From assembly GCA_964058805.1 (NCBI GenBank), contig CAXKVV010000206.1:62001-126000 (forward strand): a DNA stretch of 64,000 nt. Reading direction: 5' to 3'. Below, in pieces: positions 12,653 through 24,904 of the stretch. This stretch comes from Schoenoplectus triqueter (lineage: Eukaryota > Streptophyta > Magnoliopsida > Poales > Cyperaceae). Below the pieces are notes generated by a model, which did not search any database, was not told the DNA's origin, and worked only from the letters and a program-made list of their open reading frames with translations. The position numbers and the translations under genes were made by a program. Each line of letters begins with the position of its first letter. The first letter of the stretch is position 1.

Positions 12653-13837
12653 CTATAGCTCTTCATTTTCCATCATATCCTCTTCTTCCAATAAATTAAG
12701 ACCTGTATTCTTGCACTTGTGACCTACAAAGTACTTGTCTTCACACCTAAAACATAGACCTAGAGATCTTTTCTGATCTATAGTTAAAGGTTGAGTAGTG
12801 CTAGAATCTACAGGTTTGAAATTTTCAACAGTAGCTTGTACTATTTTGTCATCTTTGAATTTTAGATTTCGATGAGAGAGTGAAGAGGTTGTATGATTGA
12901 AGGGTTTAACATGAGATTTATTCATTCTGGATTGACTATCCAAAGATTTTTCAATCTGTTGAGATAATTTGTAGGCCTGCTTTAGAGTAGTTGGATTATA
13001 TAAGAGAACAACATCTGCTATCTCATCATTAAGGCCGCTTAGAAATCTCAAGAGGTAAAATTATTCATCAGACAATCATTGAGTACTGATTCTGGCTTTA
13101 ATTCATTCATAAGAGTTAATATAATTATCAACTATATTTGTTTGATGAACCTTTTTAAACTCATTGATAGAATTAGACAAATCTGTGTCAAATCGATCAC
13201 ATAATTCCTCAACAACGTGAGGCCAAGTAGGGTCTGGATTAGATAATTAAAAGTATATGTGCCACTCACGAGCCTCTCCTAACAAATAAGGGATAACAAC
13301 TGAAACTTTATAGAATTTAGGAGTGTGACAAAGAGAAAAGAAATAATCACAATCCTCTAACCAATCTCGTAGATTAGAACCATCAAATTTGGAGAGTTCA
13401 GCACGAGGAAGAACCCACCGGCTAGAATTTTCACCTATAGGCCACTCCTCATCTTTTCTTGGATGATCTTGGAAGGAAGGAGGTGGTCTAGCAGCATCAG
13501 TCGAGCGAGCATGAGGATGCCGATATGGAGTAGAGTTGTTAATTGGAATTGTGCGTTCAACTTTAGGTGGAGGGGATTGAGTCACAGGCGGAGGCGAGGT
13601 AGCTGATTGATTTCTATCCATTTTGTCAGATAATTGTTGTATGGCCGCAGGAATATCAGAAAATTGAGCTGCAAATTGAGTGAATTGAGAGCTGAGTTGC
13701 TCAACTTGAGTTTCAGTGTTGTTGAGCCTTGTGGAAAGATCACTCATTATTGTCTTCATTCCAGTTACTTGATGCTCCAATTGGGATGGAAGAGGAATTT
13801 CGTCAAAAGTCGAATTGTTCTTGGTAGAACGGGCCAT
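12653..13837 (-). pseudogene. Gypsy gag remnant with zinc knuckle
   Basis: The ATG is at 13837. The N-terminal coiled region and the capsid-type motif KFDGSNLRDWLEDCDYFF lie at 13837-13247. After several stops the frame resumes at 13051-12653 and ends with the zinc knuckle CFRCEDKYFVGHKC, the CX2C-X7-HX2C form usual in plant chromoviruses. The two parts are not in one open frame. Confidence 0.85.
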
Positions 13838-13881
13838 GATTGAATTCAAGAAAACGAATTACTCAGATATAAATCTTTACT

Positions 13882-13892
13882 CTCTGATACCA
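13882..13892 (-). other. Primer-binding site, initiator Met-tRNA type
   Basis: The minus strand reads TGGTATCAGAG two bases inside the 5' LTR. This matches the 3' end of plant initiator tRNA-Met, the commonest primer of plant LTR retrotransposons. Confidence 0.88.
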
Positions 13893-13894
13893 CT

Positions 13895-14359
13895 TGTAAC
13901 ACATCCAATAATTTGAGATGTGTTAATAACCAATAAATCTTGAATCAAGAATTAATTTGGAAGAAATTCAGACGGCGGAACTCAGAATTGAAAAGGATAG
14001 GCACAACTTGATAATTTCATTATTCAACACATAACCCAATTACATACATCTCTTGTCTTTATATAGGCGAAACTCACTAAAAAGGAATTAACAAAAATGA
14101 TTAAGAATCGAAAGAAAATCGCTAATCAATCGCCACATCAGCTAGGATGACTCTTCAACTGTTGAGATATCTTCCTGCGTGAGCCGTTGCTGCCCCGGAT
14201 TTAAATTGAAAGCTAAGATTGCTTTAGATGGGCCTGATCGAATTTTAAATGAACGCTAACCGTCTCTTCTTTCTAACCAAGCGCTAAGACTGAAAAGCTC
14301 ATGTCCTCTCCCTCAATTATCTTCTGAATTTAGACTGACTTGTAATTATTCTCTAAACA
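13895..14359 (-). repeat. 5' LTR of the gypsy element
   Basis: 465 bp, pairs with 8720-9195. The TG...CA ends are less clean at the outer edge (TGTTTAGAG on the minus strand). It is shorter than its partner by a small deletion near 13966. Confidence 0.92.
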
Positions 14360-14364
14360 AAATA

Positions 14365-15255
14365 TATAGAAAAGAAATATAGATCTAAAACGTGTGCCAT
14401 GTGTAGGTAGTGGATGAGGGGACAGCACAGGGGTCCATGACAATTATCAAATCTGGTATTTGTTCATAAAATTTAAATTTTATACTAAACTTTTTGAGGC
14501 AGTAACATGGAAGGTATGTGACTGTACCAGTGAAACAGAAGGCACCAACTCCACCAACCTTCAAACACCTGCCAGATCAACCACTCCAAAAATATCCCAC
14601 AGCAACAGAATCTACATAGGCCTCCCCTTTTTTTTTCAGGCCAAACACTTCTTTTTCCAGGGACGAAAAGAGAAAAACTATGAATCAGGGTCCTATATTG
14701 AATACTATATTGAGTTCACCAATAAGAGGAGAAATAACTGGTGTTCTGGGTATTTTATTATGTGCGAGAAAAATAGGTAGCTCAAGAACAAAGTATATTG
14801 AAACAATAAAAGATAAAAAGAACGAATCAGATGGCACTCAGCATTTAAGGAACACAAGTAAGAGCCTAATAATACAAACTAGGAATAAACATTTGGAAAT
14901 AAACATTCAGAGAAAATTAAACAGGGAGAGAAACCATCTCCAAAATATTTGGCAGGTTCGAACCCAAATTCCACGAGTATACATCATAACCTTGACAAAA
15001 ACAAAATAATAATAATAATAATAAAGCAAAGAAGAAAAGGGAAAAGAAAAAAACAACATCAGGCTATACAACCAAACACCCACTTTAGGTACTCATCCAT
15101 CCATGCATGCAATGCATCATCATATACTAAAGAAATGCCACATCATAATCACAAACCACATATGTTTCTCACGCATCTCTCTAACCCTAAAACATCCAAA
15201 AGAGATGATTTTGAACAACTCAACAAGAGCCAAGTCTAAACAGGTCTAACGGAGC
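14365..15255. other. 3' flank and probable 3'UTR of the SHOU4-like gene
   Basis: No other gene is visible. Short frames at 14460-15239 have no domains and overlap in different phases. A short (AAT)n tract lies at about 15007-15023. The part next to 15256 probably includes the 3'UTR of the minus-strand gene. Confidence 0.5.
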
Positions 15256-18135
15256 TTAGACAGGTATGACATCTATATTCGAAGTATCTTCACATCTTAA
15301 TACAATACCCTCGAGGCTGACAGGCAACACACATTGGGCCCACTGGCAGCCAGTAGAGAATGGTTCGGATGGCGGCACAATCATTAGCACATTATCATTT
15401 CTTTGTACCACACCCATCACACTTACTGTACTTCCTTCCTTGATGTACCTGAAAATGTAAAAATATGTCTTTTTAAATAAAAAAGATCTTTTTTACAAGT
15501 GAAGCCACATATCCAAGAACAAGCTAAATGGAATGAGCAATTGGTGCCAGCTTTTTATCACTGTTACCAGATTATCACAACATATCCAAGAACAAATAAA
15601 TGGAATTCTACAAGTTCCTCCATACACTGCAAACTAAAACGTCTCTCTATACACCTAAAAACAAGAGAAGATATATCCCCTTTTCCCTCAATATTAACAC
15701 TCTCATTTGTGCAAGACAGCAAGAGGTAAGAAAGCAGAATAAGATTGTGCATTTGCTGAAAAACAGAAGAACAAAGGAGCATATTCTGTTGAGAGTATGT
15801 GTCAGAAATTGTCTCGCAAAATATTAATGACGTTTGAAATTATTGAGTTGCATGATCTATTGAGCTTTTGCTAGTACACTTGAATTGATGAAATAGCCTT
15901 CAATAAATTTCATTTGTTCAGCTATATGCTTCTTCACCTATAACAACTACATTGCTAGAAAGAGCAATCTCCCAAGAATTACTGGTCAAAATCACAAGAC
16001 ATCAAGAGCAAGTAAAAAGGTCAAACAAAAAATTGAAATCAGGACAACTATACCCTTCTTTGAGACGCATGATGCGGTCATCGCTCGATAAGTTCCGTTG
16101 AAGTAACCATCGGTGAAATTCTGGAGTCATCTCCTTGTTTTCTGGCTTTATATCTATTACTATTGACTCATCTACGTATGGTGTAACCCTTGCTCCATAA
16201 CCAGTCTTGACAAGAGCCCTTAATCCAGATTGGAAATCTGATATGTAGAAATCAACCACATGCCGCTGGAGGGGCAAAAAAAAAAATACCAAAAGTGAGG
16301 ATATATCATGGATGGTTTGCATGGGTAAATACATTGTATTAATTTTATTAATTGTTCTCTGTTGTTTAAAACATTGAAATATTGAGAATTAAATGGGCTT
16401 AATAACAAGTCGTGTAAAGATCCTTATTTGAGTAAGATAAAGGGATTGATGCACACTAGGATTGAATGACCGAACTGTAATCAAACACTATCACGGTACC
16501 GACAGAACCGGATGGTTAAAGTGAATCAAAGTAGCTTGAAACGCCAAAAACCTAACCTCCATAGAACGAAGGCCCCATGTGAAGCGACGGTGCTTTGTGT
16601 TAGCTGCTTTAGAATCCCAACCTCTGTACTCAAACAGGCTTGTAGAAGTGTAAACACACCTCGGTACCTTTTGAAATGACGACTCCAATGGGAAGTTACC
16701 ACATGTCACCACCTATTCTCACAATAAAATTCAATCAGCATATCCCATAATTCAAATAATATAAATATATTTTTCTTTTTTCTTTTGTCAAATACCCCCT
16801 ACAGTTCCTGTACGCGCTGCATCTGGCATCCTATGAGTTATATTCCAGAAACATTCAAAACATTTGGTGAGTGGACAGGCAAAATAAGTTGAACTTTTAC
16901 AACAACAACAACAACAACAACAAAGCCTTTAATCCCAAATAAATTGGGGTAGGCTAGAAATGAAACATTCAAAACATTTGGGGTAGCCTTTAATCCCAAA
17001 ATAAGTTGAACTTTTGCTAGCTAAAAAATATTAGCACCAGTAGTTCTAGTACCATGAACCCTTGGACACATTGTTACCAAGCCTGTTTAGAATTTTGCAT
17101 AAATTCTTGTTTGCTAATTGCAAAAATAATATAACTAGCAAAAACGCAAATCAACAATATCCAAGTCTAGCACAGTTGCCAAGGTTACTGATTGTAGAAT
17201 TCATCAGAAAATGAAGTAGAGAGTGCTATTTTCAAATGCAAAAGACCTCACTTTAGAAAACCAATACATACACACACGAATATATATTTTGAGACACTTA
17301 CCCCAGTAACCTTAACATATTGCCCATCTTTGGCAGTTCTGAGATCAGCATCAGCATACCGTCCCACAAACCCAATAACTGACCTCTTACCCCAGCAAAT
17401 ATTCCACACCAACAGAGCTGCCACTGCACCAAATATAATTACCACCACAATCAACAATACTGGGTTGTGGACTGCGCCAAGAATAAAGCCACCTGCTATG
17501 AACCCCATCACGAAAAGAAGGATCACAGACCACATTATCGGCTTCGGGAAGCTGCTACCTATTGAGTAACCCTCATCAGGACTTAAATTTGTCACCGCCT
17601 GGTTATGTGCAAACGAAGTGGTGCGCATTTTAATGGACCCAGTCGAGTCAAGTGGGCCAGAGAATTTTCGTGGGGCTCCTGAAGAGTTTAGCGGGCCTGA
17701 CGATATGGGACCTGAGGTTATCAGACCTGTTGTGGGGAGAACTGGCGCCAGGGGCCCAGAGTTCTGGCGGGCCATTGGGGTGACACCGCCAGACTGTGGA
17801 CCAGATGATTTTTTTGTCGGCTCACCGTGCTTATTTAATGGGCCTGAGTTGGATTTAGTTCGGGCAACGGGCACACCCGAGGAGGAGAGGGATCCAGAGT
17901 AGGTGCGGGAGGTGGCAGGTCCGCCAGTTATCGGGCCCGAGATGGGACCTGATTTACGGGACTTCTCCACATGCAGCTCAAACATCTTCCCTAGCTCACC
18001 CGATTTTTTTATGTCACCCCCAGTGTAGGGCATTGCAGTACTGCTCATGACTGGTGGTTTTTCTTTTGGCTGCTCAGGCCGACCTGAGACATAGAGCCCA
18101 TTGCTGAGCTGGTGGGATGCGAAGCGTGAACCCAT
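15256..18135 (-). CDS. SHOU4: SHOU4-type plasma-membrane protein (At1g16860/At1g78880 family)
   Basis: Four exons join in frame on the minus strand: 18135-17302, 16712-16557, 16265-16054 and 15448-15256, 464 residues. The N-terminal half is a low-complexity Ser/Gly/Pro tail with many SGP and SGPL units (about residues 60-165). Two hydrophobic segments follow at about 200-221 and 224-246. The C-terminal domain has VPRCVYTSTSLFEYRGW, RRFTWGLRS, FYISDFQSGLRALVKTG and SSDDRIMRLKEG. I recognise the Arabidopsis SHOU4/SHOU4L family, known to restrain delivery of cellulose synthase complexes to the plasma membrane; older databases mislabel it as related to ubiquitin proteases. All splice sites are GT-AG and the length is normal, so the gene looks functional. 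An RTE-like tail insertion lies in its first coding intron. Confidence 0.9.
16881..17015 (-). mobile_element. RTE-like LINE/SINE tail insertion with direct repeats
   Basis: An 18-bp direct repeat AAAATAAGTTGAACTTTT (16881-16898 and 16998-17015) flanks 99 bp. Read on the minus strand the insert ends in a (TTG)n tail after CCCAATTTATTTGGGATTAA. This resembles the 3' end of plant RTE-type retroposons, and the direct repeat fits a retroposition TSD. It sits in the first coding intron of the SHOU4-like gene. Confidence 0.65.
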
Positions 18136-18241
18136 TTGGTTTGGCTTGGTTTCTAGTCGGTTTGGTTTGACGTTTTTTTTGGAGTTTTGGGGGCTGTGGA
18201 TGGTCGAAACTTAAAGAGGAAGCATGGAGGCGAACAAAACC

Positions 18242-19756
18242 CTAAAAATAAAATGAAATAATTAATTCAAATTTATGAGTTGAGAACTTTGCGTTCATAT
18301 TTTCCATGCCTTGTATGCTTAGCAATGTACTGCATTTAGTTATTTGCATAATCCATTCTAGAAAATGCCTCCTATGGAACTAAGACAACTATTACATAAA
18401 TAAAACCAGCAACTAATTGTCAATATACATAATACCATCAAGTAAAACAAGAAATCAGAATGTACTGATAACCATAGCTATAGAATGTCCCAGGCTACTA
18501 AAGGTATGACCACCATCTAGTTATCTTTTGCACATATCAATATGCAAAAAATGAATATTTCTTTCCAATAAAATTTAATTATCAACATTTTGCTTCTTTA
18601 AAAAAATTTCTAAAACACTAGAACAGGAAACATTTTTAAATAACTAAGAAAAAGGAGATCCCTCATAAAAAAAAATTATGATTCTACATGGGAAGTAAAA
18701 TTGACTGTAAATTTAATCACCGGTTCCCCCATTATTAAAGTTAAAATCAATCCAGAAGCAACAAAGCATGCCATAAAAAGAAAAATTACCTGAGAGATTT
18801 TATCAAATAAAAAATTATTTATTGCAATAGAGATTTTTTTGGGTGAAAACTGTTAAAGGGAAAAACTAGTAAAGCATAAATATAAAACAACTAACAATCA
18901 GTTTCAGAATGCTGTAGGAAAAACATGCTTAACTAAGCTAATGCTTGTTTTAGTCAAAAACATTATAACAACAACAACAACAACAACAACAAAGCCTTTA
19001 ATCCCAAATAAATTGGGTAGGCTAAAAAAATATATTTCTATACAAGCGCCGCTGAGAAAATAAAAGAACCACCTCAAATCCCTCATAATGCAGAAGTCAA
19101 ATAGATAAGCCCCACCTGAATTTCACGATTTCAAAATATAAAATATCACTTTCAGAAGAAGATATTAAAACTTAGATCTAGGACAGAACTCAAAAGTATG
19201 TTTGGAGAACTAACCATAAACAAAAAGTTGCAAAATTTTGAGAAAACGTTAAAAAACTATAGACGCATTTCACCAAATTAGCCCAGATCTGTAGCGGTGA
19301 TATCTAAAATTAAACGAGACCCAGTCTAAATTTGACGTTATTTGAGAACATCAATTAAGTGAAGATTCAAATTACATGAACCAACACACTAAACTATTTA
19401 ACTAAAAAATGAGGGGGGATATCAAAAGAAAAAAGAAGAGTTTGTTACCAGTCAGTCCTTTAACCAGATCCTGAATCAGAAATGAAGAAAAAACCCCTCA
19501 TTCTCAACGCTAAAGCTACTCTCTTTTGTTAAGAAATAGAATAACCTAATTGAGATGAATCATTATTTGCCTGAGATTTTTCCTTTTTTGGTAGGCTCAG
19601 ATCTCAGATCAGAAAAAAAAATAGGAAAAATAATCACGCATTCGCATTTCTAAATCAATAGAGAGTTATTCCGGCATTCAGAGGGTCGAAAAAGTAAAGA
19701 CTGAGAGATTTAAAACCATAAATGAGTTAAGCAAAAAGATTTGATTCACTGTGTAC
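18242..19756 (-). other. SHOU4: Probable 5'UTR intron of the SHOU4-like gene
   Basis: On the minus strand a donor CTATCAG|GTACAC at 19757/19756 and an acceptor TTTTTAG|GGTTTT at 18242/18241 would remove 1515 bases upstream of the ATG. The outer exon (about 19960-19757) is CT/GA-rich, like a plant 5'UTR. This is inferred from splice motifs only. Confidence 0.5.
18967..19023 (-). repeat. RTE-like (TTG)n tail copy 2
   Basis: A (AAC)n tract followed by AAAGCCTTTAATCCCAAATA repeats the tail seen at 16899-16950. It lies inside the presumed 5'UTR intron. No clear target-site duplication was found. Confidence 0.55.
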
Positions 19757-19904
19757 CTGATAGCGCCGATTTCAGTGCGAAAGAGACGCGCCTTGATCTA
19801 CAGAGAAAGAGACCGAGAGAGATTTCTATTCGAGGAACACAAGGGAGGTGCGTGTGTGCGCTTTGGTGTGTTTCGAAGGAGAACTTCCAAAGAAGCACAG
19901 AGAC

Positions 19905-19930
19905 GGAGATGGAGAGAGAGAGAGAGACTC
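19905..19930. repeat. GA microsatellite in the presumed 5'UTR
   Basis: A run of GA dinucleotides (CT on the transcribed minus strand) sits near the presumed transcription start of the SHOU4-like gene. CT-rich 5' leaders are common in plants. Confidence 0.7.
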
Positions 19931-19969
19931 GGCCAGGGAGAGAGAGTAAAGAGTGAAAATAGAAAATTA

Positions 19970-21025
19970 GTACCTCGGTTTTTTCTTATTTTAAATATAG
20001 AAAGATATCAAGTGAGAAGAATATATTGCGCTAACAACCTTGGAAAGTTGCTGCCTTACCAATTAGACAATTCCATAGAGGGGGGGATTATCCAGGATTT
20101 CTTTCTTTTTACAAAAAAAAATAATTTAGCTATAGAATAAATTACGTAATTCTTGATATTAGTTCATATTCTTTACGACATTATTCCTCTTAATTTTTTT
20201 TTCAAATAATATAGTTCATGAAATTATTTTTTTATGAAAATCCATTGATAATTGTAAACTTGACAATCTTAAAAATGTTTTTTTTTTCTAATAAATTCGA
20301 AAAAAACTCAAAAAAATTGAACAACATATATATCTATATATATACACACAAAAAAAATGGAAGCAAGTTCATTCAAAAACGACATGTATTGAAGTATAAT
20401 CTTTATTTAAACTGTTTATCATATTGATTTGATTCTGCTCAGATAAATATACGAACATCTAAAAATAAGTTAGAGCATACATGCAAGATTTTGTGGTATT
20501 ATGGTAACAATGAGACTTAGATTCATTAAAATTGCGGACAAACTTATGCAAATCACTGTATATTTATTCAATGATAATTTTTATAGAAAATATTTGTTGC
20601 ATATTTTCGATTTAACAAAGATAATTTACGATGACATGAGAGACATGACGGCGTGTTTTTTTGTGAAAATTTGTTCTATCATGATCACATATGAAGATAA
20701 ACACATCAATACATGAATAAAATCAATCAAATATGCTATTGATTCACAATAAATTTATGTATAGTACATATCGTATTTGTTTAATTAAGAATAGATAAAT
20801 TTATGCATGTGTAGTAGAGACGTGTATCACATTATAAATTTATACATGTGAAAAGACTCATTGAAATGCGTCATTGTAAATGAATTCTAGTATAATTTAA
20901 CATGCAATAATTGTTGCATTCCTTTGATTAATTCGGATAAATTTAGTAGACATAAAACACATGAGTTGCAGCATGTGAATATATGTGGAGTTATTTTTTA
21001 AGAAATATATATATAGAGAGAGAGA
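19970..21025. other. Intergenic, AT-rich
   Basis: No gene supported. A short tRNA-Gly-like piece at about 20025-20075 lacks a T arm. Simple AT and GA tracts occur at about 20330 and 21005. Confidence 0.5.
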
Positions 21026-21029
21026 GAGT

Positions 21030-21412
21030 GAGGCTATGGTACTTCATGAAATGTAAAATCTTCTGTGCTTCACATTCATATCTTGAATTTAAAAGTTCAA
21101 ATGGTCAATCCAAATTGTTGAACATGATCTTCATATTGAAATATTTTTGGAGATCAAATTATATATTTTTTATTTTTTTTGCTTTTTTAGATGGATATAA
21201 AATTTGTTGATCTAATAATTTATGCACCATCCAAAATTAGTGATTTTGTACTCATCTTAAAAATAGCAAAAAAATTAAAAAAATATAAAATTTGATCTCA
21301 AAAGATATTTCAATAAAAAAATCATGTTTAACGGTTTGATTGGCCGTTTTAACTTTTAAATATAAATTATGGATGTGAACTATGAGAGTTTTTGTGCTTC
21401 GTCCGTACCATT
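21030..21412. mobile_element. Hairpin MITE, family F copy 1
   Basis: Inverted arms include AACATGATCTTCATATTGAA on the left and its diverged complement on the right; the ends are GGCTATGGTAC and GTACCATTA. Arms of about 170 bases flank a short loop. It shares the words GGTCAATCC and TTTGCT(A)TTTTT with copies 2 and 3. Confidence 0.7.
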
Positions 21413-21435
21413 ATATATATATATATAGAGAGAGA

Positions 21436-21833
21436 GAGGTTGATTAAAATACAACGCGTTGCACGGATGCACTCGTGCAACGCGTTAAAATCTCAAAATT
21501 TAAGTTAAAAATGATTGATCCAAACCGTTCAATTTATTCTTCATATCAAATTCTTGTAGAAAATCAAATTATATATATTTTGAAATTCTTTTGCTATTTT
21601 TTTGGATAAGAAGAAAGTTGCTTGATTTAAGGAATTTGGATCGTCCAATAGTGATTATTTTTTTTACTCAAAAAAATAGCAAAAAAATTCAAAAAATATA
21701 TAATTTAATTTTCTACAAGAAATATAAAGAATAAATTGAATGGTTTGGATCGATCATTTTTAACTTAAATTTTATGATTTTAACGCGTTACACGGATGCA
21801 TCTCTACAACGTATTATATTTTAATCAACCTCT
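21436..21833. mobile_element. Hairpin MITE, family F copy 2
   Basis: The left end AGAGGTTGATTAAAATA is mirrored by TATTTTAATCAACCTCT at the right. The arms pair for about 180 bases, including AACGCGTTAAAATC and AATGATTGATCCAAACC. The total is about 400 bp, flanked by AT/GA dinucleotide tracts, and lies only about 20 bases from copy 1. Non-coding. Confidence 0.85.
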
Positions 21834-21949
21834 ATATATATATATATATATGCGAGTTGTAGAAACATGACTATATATATATACACACACACGAGTTGTA
21901 GAAACATGACTGGACTCAATTGAAGTGTGAATTCATTCAGTGCATTGTG

Positions 21950-22560
21950 TGCGTTTGTTCGTACTTTTTGTCAATACATGCAACTTTTATGATCGGAATA
22001 TCACCTAAATTGCTAAATATCCCTAACCTTTGTTCATGTGTCCGTAAATTTATTGTGCTAATGCATGTGTGTATGTTTGTGTACATTTTTCTGATTTTAT
22101 GTGATATTAATGTTTGGATATCACCAAAATTGACAAATATTCTCTAACTCATAGTTAACTTTTATGCATGCATAAATTCATTCGTGACAGATAAAAAAAA
22201 TATATCAGACATAACGCGCATAAATCTGAAATATTGCATTTGTTGTTCTTTTTGGTTGTATTTGTTAATGTTTTGATCAATTTACGCATTTATTATCTGA
22301 ATATCATCATAACTGAAAGATAGTTTCTAGCCCGTATCTTTTACAGGTACATAAACACACTTGAGCTAAATATGGCATATGTTAAAATATAACATATAAT
22401 CTTTGCAAAAAAAAAATTAAATACACTTATAACGTGTTTGCATGTGTTTGTTTATTTTTTCTAATTAATTTAAGACATACCGATGACTTGGACATCACGA
22501 AAATTTACAATTAAAAATTAAAAATATTCTTTTACATGTGCAAGCCATTCTAAATTAGTA
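21950..22560. repeat. Diverged tandem repeat, unit about 110-160 bp
   Basis: Successive units repeat a word like GGATATCACCAAAATTGAC followed by AAATATTCTCTAAC and a TTTATGC stretch. At least two units (from about 21950 and 22070) are clear; two more (about 22240 and 22436) are degenerate. Similar words recur at about 40950-41060. Confidence 0.45.
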
Positions 22561-22870
22561 AATATATTAAAATATTTTGTTAAAAAAATTGTTAGAATAC
22601 ATCTAAAACTGAACCACGGATCTACTACATATGATAATAGATCTTATGTCTTTACGAAGTGATGAGGATTTAAATTCTAAAAAAAATATGAAAAATGATA
22701 TATCGAATTTATGGGAGCTCTATTTTAAATATATATATATATATATATTTAAAACTCTATTTAGACTGGATATATGTTTGGACAATTTTTTTTCTTCCTT
22801 GCATCATGGTATGGTTATTATCATAACTACTGCCACCAACAAATACATTATATATTGTAGATTTACTTAA

Positions 22871-23014
22871 GGGCTCTATTTCAAATCCCTCCTCTTCTCT
22901 TCCACGCTCATCTATCTGATAGTGAATTTTATTTAATTCTGATTTTTATTGGGATTCACTGTTAGAGAAGAGAGCATGAAAGAAGAGGAATTTGAAGAAC
23001 AATTTTAGAGATAA
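22871..23014. mobile_element. Short imperfect inverted repeat, possible MITE
   Basis: GGGCTCTATTTCAAATCCCT at the left pairs imperfectly with AGGAATTTGAAGAACA and its downstream bases at the right; the centre is AGTGAATTTTATT against GGGATTCACT. The element is about 144 bp and its boundaries are soft. Confidence 0.45.
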
Positions 23015-23100
23015 GAAATGATATCACATGGTTAGAGATGGCGGGTCCCACCTATGCCCTCTTCCTCATGGGTCATGGCTTTGTTGGTGGCACCTAATCC

Positions 23101-23142
23101 ACCATCAGCATCAGCATCAGCATCAGCATTAGCATCAGCGCT
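23101..23142. repeat. (ATCAGC)n hexanucleotide repeat
   Basis: About six units of ATCAGC with one ATTAGC variant. No frame of useful length uses it. Confidence 0.85.
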
Positions 23143-24896
23143 AATCAAGTAATAATCACACTATCCCACAGGCCCCATTTTACACTCAAATGCCTAAGCA
23201 TACTCCATGCAAAAGCTAGCCCCTCCATTCTATCTTACAATTCAAGGCAGGCCTTGAACATTTTCCCATTTAAATCCTAACTCACAGACAAATATTAACG
23301 ACAAAAATATTTTCCTTTAACTGGAAAATATATTAATGTCGTCGTCATCATTACTCATTAGTATTTCATTTTTTATATTCTTTAATGTACAAAAGCTCAC
23401 TGGCCTTTAGCTTAATTGCTTAAGACAAAATTTTGTATTTTGTTAACCCTGGCGCCGGGGACCATGTGAACTTGGATATGTTGTGGCACTACTGATGCGG
23501 CAATTAATGTGCACAGCTAAGGCACCATTTTTTAATAAATTTGTAGAGGTTTGTTTTGCCCGCTTAGCCACTGAATTGCGATAATAACAAAATCTTTAAT
23601 CCCAAGTAAATTAGGATAGATTAAAAATAAAACTCAATTATCGCTAATATTACAAAAGTCTCCACACATCATGTTTTGTCAAGTTAAAAGTTTATACCAT
23701 TATTTTTTTTTGCAGTTAATAGCATGACATCAATCATTTATTTGAGTGGGGCTTAAATTAAGTGAAATATTTAAGCCAAAAAAGCGAAACACGCATGATG
23801 TTTTGAACTAAAAATTTTCAAAGTAAAAAGTCGTTGGCCTATTATATTTAGGAATATATCATTTTAATTGATAGCAAATCGATTTGAAGATTTGACAACA
23901 AATATATTACTTATGGTCGATTTAAATGATGAAATGTATATAATTCTAATTTTAAAATTTTAGCATTTTTTGTGCTAATTGTCAAAGTTTATGAATAAAT
24001 TTGGTTACATTACACTATAATGTGTTAATTTTGAGGACATGTTACTATATGTCCTATGCTTAAAAATGTATGTAATGAATCAATTTATCAAATTCGTTAC
24101 ATGAGTCATTGAAAGTCAAATTTTGAATAAACGAGGTTAACCACACTATGAGATGTGAAAGTTATCAAATAACATAATTATCGAACTTTAATTTGCTTTC
24201 AAAAATAATAAAATATATTTAGAACAACTGAAAAAAGAATCGGCAAAAAATACAAGCAACATAAAAGGACCAATATGTAATTTGGTCCGATAGGAAAACA
24301 TCTCATTCATACTTTGATATATAGAAAAAAAAAAGTTTAATATAAATAAGAAAGCGTACGAAGAAAGAGGAGAAATTAAATTGACTAGCATTTTCTTAAC
24401 TAAAATAAATCAGTATTTAGTCTATCTAAGCTTGAGCTAGTTCGGCTCTTCAATATAGATCAAAGTTAGTTATTCCTATGAGTATTAAGTCTCTTTATAC
24501 TCTTAGTTAAAAATTACATTTTATCATTTCAAAATTTAATTTATATTAATCGATAAATCCTCTATATCTGAAATATGTGGACAATAGTTTTAAGTTTCTT
24601 AAGTATTTGCACCCAAATTTGCAAAATAATACACACGATAAATCGTCACGGAGAAGGTTACACCGCCGATAATCATAGAAGAACAAGACCAGGTAGCATA
24701 AATTATTTTTTGCCCTTTTTTTGAACTGTCCTGAGCATAATTTACCCCAACGTGAGGGGACAACTTCGGTAGTTGGCGAAGTCCACTTCATTTTACATGT
24801 TTTTTCGATCATAGCCTGGGGATGCAAAATATTATGTTCAGATCCTTCAGAATCTTTCAAGATATTTCTTAATAAATATTTAAATACTCCATCAAG
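23143..24896. other. Intergenic, no supported gene
   Basis: AT-rich. A decayed copy of the RTE-like tail motif (ATCTTTAATCCCAAGTAAAT) is at about 23590-23635. Short frames at 24188-24860 have no recognisable domain. Confidence 0.5.
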
Positions 24897-24904
24897 TTTA
24901 ATTC

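Larger units (their letters stand above)
8720..14359 (-). mobile_element. Ty3/gypsy LTR retrotransposon (chromovirus), decayed
   Basis: A full-length element of 5640 bp on the minus strand. Two LTRs (8720-9195 and 13895-14359) are flanked by a perfect 5-bp TSD, AAATA, at 8715-8719 and 14360-14364. Reading on the minus strand the order is PBS, gag with a zinc knuckle, protease, reverse transcriptase, RNase H, integrase and a chromodomain, which is the order of a Ty3/gypsy chromovirus. Every domain carries stops or frameshifts, so the copy cannot be autonomous. LTR divergence, including a short deletion in the upstream LTR, points to an old insertion. Confidence 0.95.

Noticed and set aside
17330..17902. 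Open frames on the plus strand
   Set aside because: They are antisense shadows of SHOU4-like exon 1, a GC-richer, Ser/Gly/Pro-rich coding exon.
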